DNA of 13,917 bases, from the NCBI GenBank assembly GCA_049509915.1, contig JBEKZL010000204.1, forward strand, positions 1 to 13,917, read 5' to 3'. The position numbers and the translations under genes are program-made. This document shows positions 1-6,721 of the stretch, in pieces; position 1 is the first letter of the stretch; each line of letters begins with the position of its first letter. The notes under the pieces were generated by a model that did not search any database, was not told where the DNA came from, and saw only the letters and a list, made by a program, of their open reading frames with translations. This stretch comes from JBEKYD01 sp049509915 (GTDB lineage Bacteria; Acidobacteriota; Terriglobia; Bryobacterales; Bryobacteraceae).

Positions 1-123
1 CCCCACCACACGATCGTCGGCGTAGCGCACGGCCATCACTGCGCCGCTAGCTACCTTCTTCCGCCATGCTTCCAGCCAGAGGTCGAAAACGTAGTGCAGG
101 TACACGTTCGCCAGCAGCGGCGT
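1..123 (-). pseudogene. Group II intron reverse transcriptase/maturase fragment (truncated, runs off window)
   Basis: Read on the minus strand in the frame ending at base 1, this stretch encodes PLLANVYLHYVFDLW followed by a Trp-Arg-Lys-rich segment and then RYADDRVVG. PLLAN.YLH and YADD are hallmark blocks of group II intron-encoded reverse transcriptases; the two Asp of YADD bind the catalytic metals. The usual residue after YADD in this group is Phe, but here it is Arg. Upstream of the PLLAN block (bases 124-211) the frame stays open but encodes an Arg/Pro/Ala-rich stretch without the expected GTPQG block. The N-terminal reverse transcriptase blocks are therefore missing and deoB begins at once. 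The 3' part lies outside the window. I infer a decayed 5'-truncated intron remnant. A divergent but intact short gene is less likely. Confidence 0.72.
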
Positions 124-211
124 TGCTGCCAGCCGGGCGGAAGGGCGCCGTGGGCGGCTCCTGACGGATGGGCGGCGCAAGGGTGCATGACGGCGACTGG
201 CCCCCCGCCGC

Positions 212-1396
212 ATGTTACCCTCAACGTTCGTGTTCCAGCGCGTCATTTGGATCGTTTTAGATAGTGTCGGAATTGGCGCAATGCCGGATGCCGCGGCCTT
301 CGGCGACCCGCCCGGTGCCGACACTTTGGGCAATATTGCACGCCTGCGCGGTCTCAAGCTACCCAATTTAGAACGCCTCGGAATCGGCTGCATCAAGCCG
401 CTGGCCGGCATCGCCGCCGTTTCCCAACCGGCCGCTTCTTATGGCCGCTGCACGCTGGCTTCGCCCGGCAAGGACACCACCACCGGGCACTGGGAAATGG
501 TGGGCATTCATCTGGCCAGGCCATTCCCGCTTTATCCTCGCGGCTTCCCGCGCGACATTCTGGATGAGTTCGAGCGCCGCATCGGGCGCCGCTCGCTGGG
601 CAACCTAGCCGCTTCCGGAACCGAGATCATCCGCGAGTTGGGCGAGGAGCATCTCCGCACCGGCTCGCCCATCGTTTACACCTCGGCCGACAGCGTCTTC
701 CAGGTGGCCGCGCACGAAGAGGTGATCCCCCTCTGGGAACTTTACAAGATCTGCGAGACCGCGCGCGAAATTCTGACCGGACCGCACGAAGTGGGCCGCG
801 TCATCGCACGTCCCTTTGTCGGCGAGCCCCGCAGTTTCAAGCGCACCGCCAACCGCCACGACTACGCCGTGGCGCCGCCCAGGGGCATGCTGCTCGACCA
901 ATTGGCCGCCGGCGGCGTCCGCGTCGATAGCGTGGGCAAGATCTTCGACGCTTTCCTGGGACGCGGCATCGAGTATTCGGCCAAAACCACCGGCAACGCC
1001 GACGGGATGGCGAAGACCCTCGACACCATGAAAGATGTCGGCGCGGGTCTCATCTTCGTCAACCTGGTGGATTTCGACCAGCAGTACGGACACCGCAACG
1101 ACGTCGCCGGCTACGGCCGCTCCCTCGAAGAGTTCGACGCCTGGCTGCCCGACTTCGAAGCCGCGCTCGATTCTCGCGACCTCGCCATCTTCACCGCCGA
1201 CCACGGCTGCGACCCCACCGTTCCCGGCACCGATCACACGCGCGAATACGTGCCGCTCATCGTCTTCGGACCCGGTGCGAAGACCGGCCGCGACCTTGGC
1301 ATCCGGAAATCGCTTTCCGACATCGGCCAGACCGTGGCCGAAAACTTTGCTGTGCGCCTCGAACACGGCGCCAGCTTCCTGAAAGAGATCTTATGA
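212..1396 (+). CDS. deoB: Phosphopentomutase
   Basis: Cytosolic enzyme that interconverts ribose (or deoxyribose) 1-phosphate and 5-phosphate, feeding nucleoside-derived pentose into central carbon metabolism. The 394 residues match the family length. Alkaline-phosphatase-superfamily marks are visible: DSVGIG near residues 17-22 (metal-binding Asp), DTTTGHWEM at 88-96 holding the phospho-acceptor Thr, VDFDQQYGHRND, and the C-terminal TADHGCDP followed by GTDHTREYVPL, which supply metal-binding Asp and His residues. The stop overlaps the start of tpiA by 4 bases (ATGA), so the two are probably co-translated. No good ribosome site precedes ATG 212. GTG 230 would give the more family-typical N-terminus (M)FQRVIWIVLDS, so the exact start is unsure. 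Only 88 bases separate this start from the intron remnant, so its native promoter may have been altered. Confidence 0.96.
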   Translation: MLPSTFVFQRVIWIVLDSVGIGAMPDAAAFGDPPGADTLGNIARLRGLKLPNLERLGIGCIKPLAGIAAVSQPAASYGRCTLASPGKDTTTGHWEMVGIHLARPFPLYPRGFPRDILDEFERRIGRRSLGNLAASGTEIIRELGEEHLRTGSPIVYTSADSVFQVAAHEEVIPLWELYKICETAREILTGPHEVGRVIARPFVGEPRSFKRTANRHDYAVAPPRGMLLDQLAAGGVRVDSVGKIFDAFLGRGIEYSAKTTGNADGMAKTLDTMKDVGAGLIFVNLVDFDQQYGHRNDVAGYGRSLEEFDAWLPDFEAALDSRDLAIFTADHGCDPTVPGTDHTREYVPLIVFGPGAKTGRDLGIRKSLSDIGQTVAENFAVRLEHGASFLKEIL

Positions 1397-2142
1397 GAAA
1401 ACCAGTCATGGCGGGCAATTGGAAAATGTACAAAACGCCCGCCGAAACAAAGCAGTTCTTCGAAAAGTTCCGCCCCCTGGTGGAACGGGCTACCCATTGC
1501 GAGGTGGTGATCTGTCCCGCTTTCACCAGCCTCTTTGCGGCGGCGGACGCAGTCAAAGGCTCGGCCATTCGCATCGGCGCGCAGAATATCGCCTGGGCCA
1601 AGGAAGGCGCCTTCACCGGCGAGATTTCCGGCCCCATGATTCAATCGACCGGCGCCACCTATACCCTGGTCGGCCACAGCGAGCGGCGCCAGTACTTCGG
1701 CGAAACCGACAAGACTGTGCTTGATCGGACTAAGGCGGCGCTGACCTGTTCGCTCACGCCCATTGTCTGCGTTGGCGAGCGCTTGGAAGAGCGCGAAGCC
1801 GGCAAAACCGCCGACGTGCTCGCCACCCAGATTCAGAATGGGATCGCCCCTCTCCTGCCTGGTCAGTTTGCCGCCATCGTAATCGCCTACGAACCGGTGT
1901 GGGCCATCGGAACCGGCAAGACCGCGACCCCCGAAATTGCCGCCGACGCCCATCGAACCATCCGCGCCCAGGTTCTCGCCGCTTTCGGCGAGGAAGCCGC
2001 CGCCGCTGTCCGCATTCTCTACGGCGGCAGCGTCAAGCCGGATAACGTGAAAACCCTGATGGCGCAGCCGGAAATCGACGGCGTCCTGGTAGGCGGCGCC
2101 AGCCTCGACCCCGTGTCCTTCGCTTCGATCGTCAACTTTTGA
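1393..2142 (+). CDS. tpiA: Triosephosphate isomerase
   Basis: Glycolytic and gluconeogenic TIM-barrel enzyme interconverting dihydroxyacetone phosphate and glyceraldehyde 3-phosphate. At 249 residues it has normal length. Visible catalytic parts in order are GNWKMYK near the N-terminus (Asn and Lys of the active site), VGHSERR (electrophilic His), YEPVWAIGTGKTATP (catalytic Glu followed by the mobile loop 6), and YGGSVKPDN plus GVLVGGASL (phosphate grip). It starts within the deoB stop codon, so translation is likely coupled. A common bacterial neighbour, secG, is not downstream; instead a hairpin follows 12 bases after the stop. The deoB-tpiA pairing joins pentose salvage to lower glycolysis. 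Confidence 0.98.
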   Translation: MRKPVMAGNWKMYKTPAETKQFFEKFRPLVERATHCEVVICPAFTSLFAAADAVKGSAIRIGAQNIAWAKEGAFTGEISGPMIQSTGATYTLVGHSERRQYFGETDKTVLDRTKAALTCSLTPIVCVGERLEEREAGKTADVLATQIQNGIAPLLPGQFAAIVIAYEPVWAIGTGKTATPEIAADAHRTIRAQVLAAFGEEAAAAVRILYGGSVKPDNVKTLMAQPEIDGVLVGGASLDPVSFASIVNF

Positions 2143-2154
2143 AGCCGCTGAGTG

Positions 2155-2184
2155 GGGCAGACGATCGCCTTTTGTCGTCTGCCC
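2155..2184 (+). terminator. Stem-loop after tpiA, probable terminator
   Basis: A perfect 10-base-pair stem, GGGCAGACGA (2155-2164) with TCGTCTGCCC (2175-2184), encloses a 10-base loop 12 bases after the tpiA stop. No U-tract follows the stem, so it is not a textbook intrinsic terminator. Its position at the end of the deoB-tpiA unit still favours a transcript-end or 3'-protecting role. Confidence 0.6.
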
Positions 2185-2270
2185 TGCATGAATCTGCCTC
2201 AACGCTACGTTCGTCCGGCCCCAGTCAGAGCCGCGCCGGGCGTCCCGACGTCCGGACACGATGTAGCGGC

Positions 2271-2346
2271 TAACCTAACAAATTATTGAAAATAAAAAAT
2301 AACTGACTCAAGCGAACCCACAGCCCAAGTTTTCGCTTCGTCACTG
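2271..2346 (+). promoter_or_regulatory. AT-rich upstream element with 7-base inverted repeat
   Basis: Bases 2271-2304 are strikingly AT-rich against a GC-rich background. They are followed by a perfect inverted repeat, AAGCGAA (2310-2316) and TTCGCTT (2332-2338), whose arms sit 22 bases apart, two helical turns. It lies just upstream of the likely -35 box of the Rrf2-cysK unit. The geometry suits a dimeric regulator. The identity of the binder, possibly the Rrf2 protein itself, is inference. Confidence 0.35.
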
Positions 2347-2375
2347 TTGCCAAGCTTCCCGCATCATCATACAAT
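2347..2375 (+). promoter_or_regulatory. Sigma70-like promoter of the Rrf2-cysK operon
   Basis: TTGCCA (2347-2352), a 17-base spacer and TACAAT (2370-2375) form a good match to the primary sigma factor consensus, 33 bases upstream of the Rrf2 start codon. An imperfect dyad, TACA (2370-2373) with TGTA (2385-2388), overlaps the -10 box and could be an operator for autorepression, which is common for Rrf2 regulators. Confidence 0.55.
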
Positions 2376-2408
2376 CCCTAGTAGTGTAAAGGTGATTATC
2401 CGGCAGCC

Positions 2409-2834
2409 ATGACTATATCCGTTAAAGCCGAGTATGCCCTGCAAGCGATTTTGGATCTGGCGATGCAGCCGCCCGGCACGCCGGTGAAGATCGCCGACAT
2501 TGCCCGGCGGCAGAAGATTCCGCAGAAGTTCCTGGAGCTGATTTTGGTGGGACTGAAGCAGGCGGGCTTTGTGGAATCGCGGCGCGGCGCCGAAGGAGGC
2601 TACCTCCTGGCTCGCCAGCCGGAACAGCTCACCACCGGAGAAGTGCTACGCTTCGTGGAAGGCCCGCAACAAGGCAAGAGCCGTACGCGCCGCAGAGTGG
2701 AAACCCCATTCTCCGACATGTGGAAAAGAGTGGACAGCGCTGTCGCCGAGATCCTGGAGAAGACCACCTTTGCCGAGCTGGTGCGCGCCTGGAACGAAAA
2801 ACAACGCCAATATGTCCAGAATTGGGAGATCTGA
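2409..2834 (+). CDS. Rrf2-family transcriptional regulator, cysteine-free (CymR-like)
   Basis: A 141-residue DNA-binding regulator. The N-terminus SVKAEYALQAILDLA and the winged helix-turn-helix around residues 27-70 (KIADIARRQKIPQKFLE, then RGAEGGYLLAR) are typical of Rrf2/IscR/CymR proteins. There is not a single cysteine in the protein, so the three-Cys iron-sulfur site of IscR and NsrR is absent; this resembles CymR, the cysteine-metabolism repressor that works with CysK. It is followed after 2 bases by cysK, probably in one transcript from the promoter at 2347-2375. Regulation of cysK and its own gene in response to sulfur or cysteine status is inferred from this context. No strong ribosome site is seen before ATG 2409. 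Confidence 0.9.
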   Translation: MTISVKAEYALQAILDLAMQPPGTPVKIADIARRQKIPQKFLELILVGLKQAGFVESRRGAEGGYLLARQPEQLTTGEVLRFVEGPQQGKSRTRRRVETPFSDMWKRVDSAVAEILEKTTFAELVRAWNEKQRQYVQNWEI

Positions 2835-2836
2835 CT

Positions 2837-3796
2837 GTGAGAGTATACGACGACAATTCTCTAAGCATAGGTAACACACCTCTGGTTCGCCTGAATCGCG
2901 TCACGGGGGACGCCAAGGCCACAGTGCTAGCTAAAATCGAGGGCCGCAACCCAGCCTATTCGGTCAAGTGCCGCATCGGCGCGGCCATGGTGTGGGACGC
3001 CGAAAAGCGAGGCATCCTCAAGCCTGGCAAGGAACTGATCGAGCCCACCAGCGGTAATACCGGCATCGCCCTGGCATTTGTGGGCGCCGCGCGCGGCTAT
3101 CCGGTGACTCTCACCATGCCGGCGACCATGTCGCTGGAACGGCGTAAGGTGCTCAAGGTCCTGGGTGCCAACCTCGTCCTGACCGAAGGTACGCAGGGAA
3201 TGGCCGGCGCCATTGCCAAGGCCGAAGAGATCCAGGCCTCCGATCCCGATCGCTACGTCATGTTGCAGCAGTTCAAAAACCCGGCCAATCCCGAAATACA
3301 CTTCCGCACCACCGGCCCGGAGATTTGGGATGACACGGGCGGAAGCGTGGACGTCTTGGTTTCCGGCATCGGCACCGGCGGCACCATCAGCGGCGTCGCC
3401 CGCTATATCAAACAAGTCAAGGGCCGGCCCATTCTGGCCGTCGGCATCGAACCCCTCAATAGCCCCGTGATTACCCAGAAGCTTGCCGGACAGCCGCTCC
3501 GTCCCGGCCCGCACAAGATTCAGGGCCTGGGAGCCGGTTTCATTCCCGATACCCTGGACCTCTCCCAGGTCGACCGCGTCGAGCTGATCGGAAACGAAGA
3601 GTCCCTCGATATGGCGCGCCGCCTGGGCAAAGAGGAAGGTATTCTGGCGGGCATTTCGTGCGGCGCCGCCGCTGCCGTGGCCGTCCGCCTCGCGCGTACT
3701 GCCGAGCTTGAAGGCAAAACGATCGTCGCCATCTTCCCCGACGCCGCCGAGCGCTACCTTACCAGCGTCCTCTTCGAGGGCATGTTCGACGAATAA
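2837..3796 (+). CDS. cysK: Cysteine synthase A (O-acetylserine sulfhydrylase)
   Basis: PLP enzyme that makes L-cysteine from O-acetylserine and sulfide in the cytosol. The 319 residues fit the CysK class. Visible are DNSLSIGNTPLVRLNR at the N-terminus, the PLP lysine in SVKCRIG (Lys44), the substrate loop TSGNTG (71-76), the phosphate-binding GTGGT (179-183), GPHKIQGLGAGFIP (225-237) and GISCGAA near 272. The whole protein resembles enterobacterial CysK rather than CysM. The start is GTG 2837, 2 bases after the Rrf2 stop, with GGAG at 2825-2828 spaced 8 bases away; a longer upstream reading only overlaps the Rrf2 gene. The C-terminal PDAAERYLTS replaces the more usual SGERYLS wording, a small variation. 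Confidence 0.96.
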   Translation: MRVYDDNSLSIGNTPLVRLNRVTGDAKATVLAKIEGRNPAYSVKCRIGAAMVWDAEKRGILKPGKELIEPTSGNTGIALAFVGAARGYPVTLTMPATMSLERRKVLKVLGANLVLTEGTQGMAGAIAKAEEIQASDPDRYVMLQQFKNPANPEIHFRTTGPEIWDDTGGSVDVLVSGIGTGGTISGVARYIKQVKGRPILAVGIEPLNSPVITQKLAGQPLRPGPHKIQGLGAGFIPDTLDLSQVDRVELIGNEESLDMARRLGKEEGILAGISCGAAAAVAVRLARTAELEGKTIVAIFPDAAERYLTSVLFEGMFDE

Positions 3797-3821
3797 AGTT
3801 GAAAAAATATCGGAACTAAGT

Positions 3822-3861
3822 TGCGGGCGCGTCTTGGGTGATAGGGGTGAGCGCGCCCGCA
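3822..3861 (+). terminator. GC-rich stem-loop after cysK
   Basis: GCGGGCGCG (3823-3831) pairs perfectly with CGCGCCCGC (3852-3860), and the flanking T-A (3822/3861) adds a tenth pair. The loop is 20 bases, and no T-run follows. It lies 26 bases after the cysK stop and may end that transcript or stabilise its 3' end. A protein-binding dyad is an alternative. Confidence 0.45.
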
Positions 3862-3937
3862 GTCGTAACGGGGATTTAATTCAGTAGACGGCGCGCGCTA
3901 TAGCGGATGTTACAGATTAGTCTTGGTTTCGGGCGTT

Positions 3938-3975
3938 CCCTTAGAGCTATCCCGATTTAGCCCCTTAGAGCTATC
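3938..3975 (+). repeat. 14-base direct repeat, 24-base period
   Basis: CCCTTAGAGCTATC occurs at 3938-3951 and again, identically, at 3962-3975, with a 10-base spacer. It lies 20 to 57 bases upstream of the chosen start of the Asp-box gene, so it falls in that gene's promoter or leader. A paired operator or a small tandem duplication are both possible. The rest of the 198-base gap after cysK shows no clear -35/-10 pair. Confidence 0.8.
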
Positions 3976-3994
3976 AGGTCGCGGAGCTACAATT

Positions 3995-4855
3995 GTGACG
4001 AGCATGCGGGCCAGTTCGCGTTCGGTGTTATGGAGTGTGGCTGTGGGGCTCTGCGCGTTCCTGTCCCACGCCTCCGCGCAGGCCGTCCTTCCGCCTCCGG
4101 AGGCGCCTCTGCCTTTGGAAAACAAGGGCCAGCCCATCGTTCTCCCGTTCCGTTGCAGCGACGAAGACATTCGATGGGGCGGGCTTAGTTGCTCCCAGGA
4201 CGACCCCTGCCCTATCTTCTTGGAACTTTCTTCCGCTGGTTCGGTCGGAACTCGCATCATCACCACTGGAAATATCCATGCCGAAGCGGTAACTCTCTTT
4301 TCCGTCTTGCTGGCGAGCGACGATGCCGGCAAGACGTGGGCCGAGTCCTTCGAACGAATCCGTGGTGCCGGCCTGGATCGCATCGACCCGCTCGACGCTT
4401 CCATAGTCTGGATCTCGGGACAGGAACTATTCCCCATTCCACAAAATCCGTTCTTGCTGGCCAGTTCCGACGGCGGCAAGACCTGGGAGCGCAAAGCGGT
4501 CCTCAACGAAGCTGCGGAAGATCGTTTCGGCAGCGTGCAGCAATTCCACTTTACCGACAAGAATGACGGCAGCTTGATTGTCGACCGGGCCGCTGGCAAT
4601 GGCGGCGACGCTGCGTTTATCCTTTACGAGACGCGCGACGGAGGTGAGAGCTGGCAACTGAAACAGGAAAGCGCCAAGCCGCTGCACATCCGCCAACCCC
4701 CACCTTCGACGGAGTGGCGCGTCCGCGCGGAAAGTGCCTCGCGCGCTTACCACATCGAACGGCGCCAGGGGGAAAAGTGGATCGGCGTAGCCGCTTTCTC
4801 GGTCAACCTCGACAGGTGCGTACCGCCTCCCGCCGATGCGGGCGGTGGCCGCTGA
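3995..4855 (+). CDS. Secreted Asp-box (BNR/sialidase-like repeat) protein of unknown function
   Basis: A 286-residue protein with an N-terminal signal peptide: charged start, hydrophobic SVLWSVAVGLCAFL, and likely cleavage after the Ala-Gln-Ala near residue 30. Three Asp-boxes are visible, SDDAGKTW (108-115), SSDGGKTW (157-164) and TRDGGESW (213-220), which mark beta-propeller blades of the sialidase/Ycf48/VPS10 type. Three boxes are too few for a full propeller unless blades have lost the motif, and no sialidase catalytic Arg/Tyr set can be assigned, so no enzyme activity is claimed. Start choice: GGAG at 3983-3986 sits 8 bases before GTG 3995; ATG 4004 is the alternative. It stands alone on the plus strand and converges with the membrane acyltransferase gene 39 bases away. 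It probably acts in the periplasm or outside the cell. Confidence 0.8.
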   Translation: MTSMRASSRSVLWSVAVGLCAFLSHASAQAVLPPPEAPLPLENKGQPIVLPFRCSDEDIRWGGLSCSQDDPCPIFLELSSAGSVGTRIITTGNIHAEAVTLFSVLLASDDAGKTWAESFERIRGAGLDRIDPLDASIVWISGQELFPIPQNPFLLASSDGGKTWERKAVLNEAAEDRFGSVQQFHFTDKNDGSLIVDRAAGNGGDAAFILYETRDGGESWQLKQESAKPLHIRQPPPSTEWRVRAESASRAYHIERRQGEKWIGVAAFSVNLDRCVPPPADAGGGR

Positions 4856-4894
4856 AAGAGCTGTCAGCGATCAGCCGCCGCCGAGATCTTCTCC

Positions 4895-5986
4895 TCAGTC
4901 GCCTGCCGCGGCGTCGGGCTTGGGGCCGAATCCCCATCCCATTTCGCCGAGTGCGGCCGCGACTTTTTCCCAGTTGGTCCGGACTATGGAGATCGCCAGC
5001 ATCACCAGGATCAGGCACACCGCCGCAATCAGCGTCTGGCTTACCGTCAGGCTGTTCTTCAGGAACCAGAACCAACGGCCATAGACCAGCTCGATGTGCA
5101 CCCAGTAGACCACCAGCGAGGTGGTTCCGAACTGGCGCACCCAGCTCCAACCGTCCTTAGCGCCGTATCGGGTCCATAGAAACGCGAAGGCCATCATGAT
5201 CAGCAGCACGCCCAACTTGGTCAGCACTTGAGCTGGGCTGCTGAGCCAGTAGTCGCTGTTGGGATAAATGGAATATGGCAGGCCGGCCACGTACTGGCAG
5301 GCCAGAATCAGCGCTCCGCCCAATAAAGCGCCCCACTGCATGGCGCGTTCCATGGCGTCGGGAGGGATGGCGCGAATCAGGCTGCCGGCGCTCATGCCGA
5401 AAGCCAGGTACGCGCCCCACGGAAACAGAGCAAAACGTTGCAGGTCTGGCACCACGTAGTTCCGCAGCAGCCACGGCACGTGCACCGGGTTCAACTGCGC
5501 CACCAGGGGCGAGGCCAGCGCGATTCCCAGGCCGAGCGCGGCGCAGAGCCGCACCCGGTCCACGGTGCGAAACAACGCCATCACTGAAAACACGGCGATG
5601 GCAAAACCCATCGCGTTCAAAATGTCGACTTTGAACAGGTCGGTCCAGGGAGCCGGAAACCCGAACAGCCACATCTGCAGCCGAAAGGCAAATGCCAGGC
5701 CGAACAGATAACCCGAGCGCCGGAATGCGGTGAAGACCCGTTCCATGGGAGAAAGCCCCTTGCGCGCCGAACTGTCCATCAGAAACGCCAGCGTCACGCC
5801 AGTCAGGAACAGGAAAATGGCCGGGGGCATGCCGCCCAGAAATTGGGAAAAGATGAACGCGCCGCCAGGATGCAACTCCGGCTTCAGAAACGAATCGAAC
5901 GCGTGGCCCTGCAGCATAATAATCGTTCCAAGCCCACGAACCCAATCGAGGTACTCCAAACGAACGGCGCTGGCGCGAGGTTTCAT
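4895..5986 (-). CDS. Multi-pass membrane acyltransferase-like protein (DUF1624/HGSNAT/YeiB type)
   Basis: A 363-residue integral membrane protein with roughly nine to ten hydrophobic segments. Its N-terminus, RLEYLDWVRGLGTIIMLQGH (residues 9-28), matches the opening of the heparan-glucosaminide N-acetyltransferase/DUF1624/YeiB group, where an Asp-x-x-Arg-Gly motif and a His at the membrane (His28 here) are conserved. Members of this broad acyltransferase clan move acyl groups across or onto sugars at the membrane; the substrate here is unknown. It starts 9 bases after the LolA-like gene's stop, with no clear ribosome site, suggesting coupled translation at the end of the truB transcription unit. 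The C-terminal tail is short and hydrophilic. Confidence 0.75.
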   Translation of the reverse strand: MKPRASAVRLEYLDWVRGLGTIIMLQGHAFDSFLKPELHPGGAFIFSQFLGGMPPAIFLFLTGVTLAFLMDSSARKGLSPMERVFTAFRRSGYLFGLAFAFRLQMWLFGFPAPWTDLFKVDILNAMGFAIAVFSVMALFRTVDRVRLCAALGLGIALASPLVAQLNPVHVPWLLRNYVVPDLQRFALFPWGAYLAFGMSAGSLIRAIPPDAMERAMQWGALLGGALILACQYVAGLPYSIYPNSDYWLSSPAQVLTKLGVLLIMMAFAFLWTRYGAKDGWSWVRQFGTTSLVVYWVHIELVYGRWFWFLKNSLTVSQTLIAAVCLILVMLAISIVRTNWEKVAAALGEMGWGFGPKPDAAAGD

Positions 5987-5995
5987 AGCGGAGTA

Positions 5996-6700
5996 TTAGC
6001 GGACTTGCGGATACGATTTGGCTGCATCTCTCGGCACCGAGAACTTCACTGCATCTTCCGGCAGATTGGCCTCGAGCTTAGCGCCCGTATACGTAGCCAG
6101 AATATAATCGCCGCCTTCTTCGTGTAATTTCTGCTGCACGGCAACGCCCGCGCCACGGCCACTCTCGGCTACCCAAATCTCGATCTTTTGGAACAATTTG
6201 GCAACGTCCGGCGACTTCGGAGTCAGCTCCAGGCGCACGGTCTTCTGGCCGCCCACGGTTGCCTCGCCGCCCAGCTTTACCGCGTATCCACTCCGGACAT
6301 CCTCGGAGCTGCTGCCGAGACCGATCAGCAGGAACTGCTGCACCATGGTGTTCTTCTTACCCAATTCGTATATCTGGACGGTGTTCGACTTGGGATAGTA
6401 GATCTCGACTTTTTGCCCTGAAAACTGGACGATCTTTTCGTCGGGTTGCTTGAAGTGCATCAGAAGTTCCATGGAGTGCGGTTTCGTACGCCGTATCGCG
6501 ATGGTGCCTGAGTCGGTCTCGTCATCATTAATGGCGGCGGTATGGGAGACCTGGGTTACATCCGCGGTCATGCCTTTGAAAGTGGCGGCCGCCTGGTCCA
6601 TTCTCGTGAACGTAGAATGAAGCAAGTCGTCTGCCGCAAATGCGAGGGACGCGGCAAGATATGCGACAAAGAGCACGAGAATGGTTCGAAGCCGCGGCAT
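5996..6700 (-). CDS. LolA-like outer-membrane lipoprotein carrier/sorting protein
   Basis: A 234-residue exported protein. Residues 1-22 form a signal peptide (Arg-containing start, a hydrophobic stretch, Ala-Phe-Ala before ADDLL). The mature part has the LolA/LolB fold pattern: an N-terminal helix with FTRMDQAAATFKGMTADVTQ, then beta-strands such as GTIAIRRTKPHSMELLMHF, KIVQFSGQKVEIYYPKSNTVQIYEL, and a conserved turn near KTVRLELTPKSP. LolA shuttles lipoproteins through the periplasm; many distant acidobacterial-type homologues have unproven substrates. No LolB, LolC, LolD or LolE is nearby. It lies 21 bases after the small membrane protein gene and 9 bases before the acyltransferase gene, so a shared envelope role is inferred. 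The gene symbol is withheld because several paralogues per genome are common. Confidence 0.8.
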   Translation of the reverse strand: MPRLRTILVLFVAYLAASLAFAADDLLHSTFTRMDQAAATFKGMTADVTQVSHTAAINDDETDSGTIAIRRTKPHSMELLMHFKQPDEKIVQFSGQKVEIYYPKSNTVQIYELGKKNTMVQQFLLIGLGSSSEDVRSGYAVKLGGEATVGGQKTVRLELTPKSPDVAKLFQKIEIWVAESGRGAGVAVQQKLHEEGGDYILATYTGAKLEANLPEDAVKFSVPRDAAKSYPQVR

Positions 6701-6721
6701 GACAGTCTTAATAGGGCTCGC

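Noticed and set aside
605..1366. Long open frame antisense to deoB
   Set aside because: It is opposite a certain gene, has no recognisable domain, and is expected from GC-rich codon use.
1234..2259. Long open frame antisense to deoB and tpiA
   Set aside because: It crosses two well-supported genes and its Gly/Arg/His-rich translation resembles no family.
2720..2836. 39-codon N-terminal extension of cysK inside the Rrf2 gene
   Set aside because: CysK homologues start at the DNSLSIG region, and GTG 2837 has a ribosome site.
3923..3994. TTG start giving an N-terminal PLELS repeat ahead of the Asp-box protein
   Set aside because: It would bury the signal peptide inside the chain; GTG 3995 has a well-spaced GGAG.
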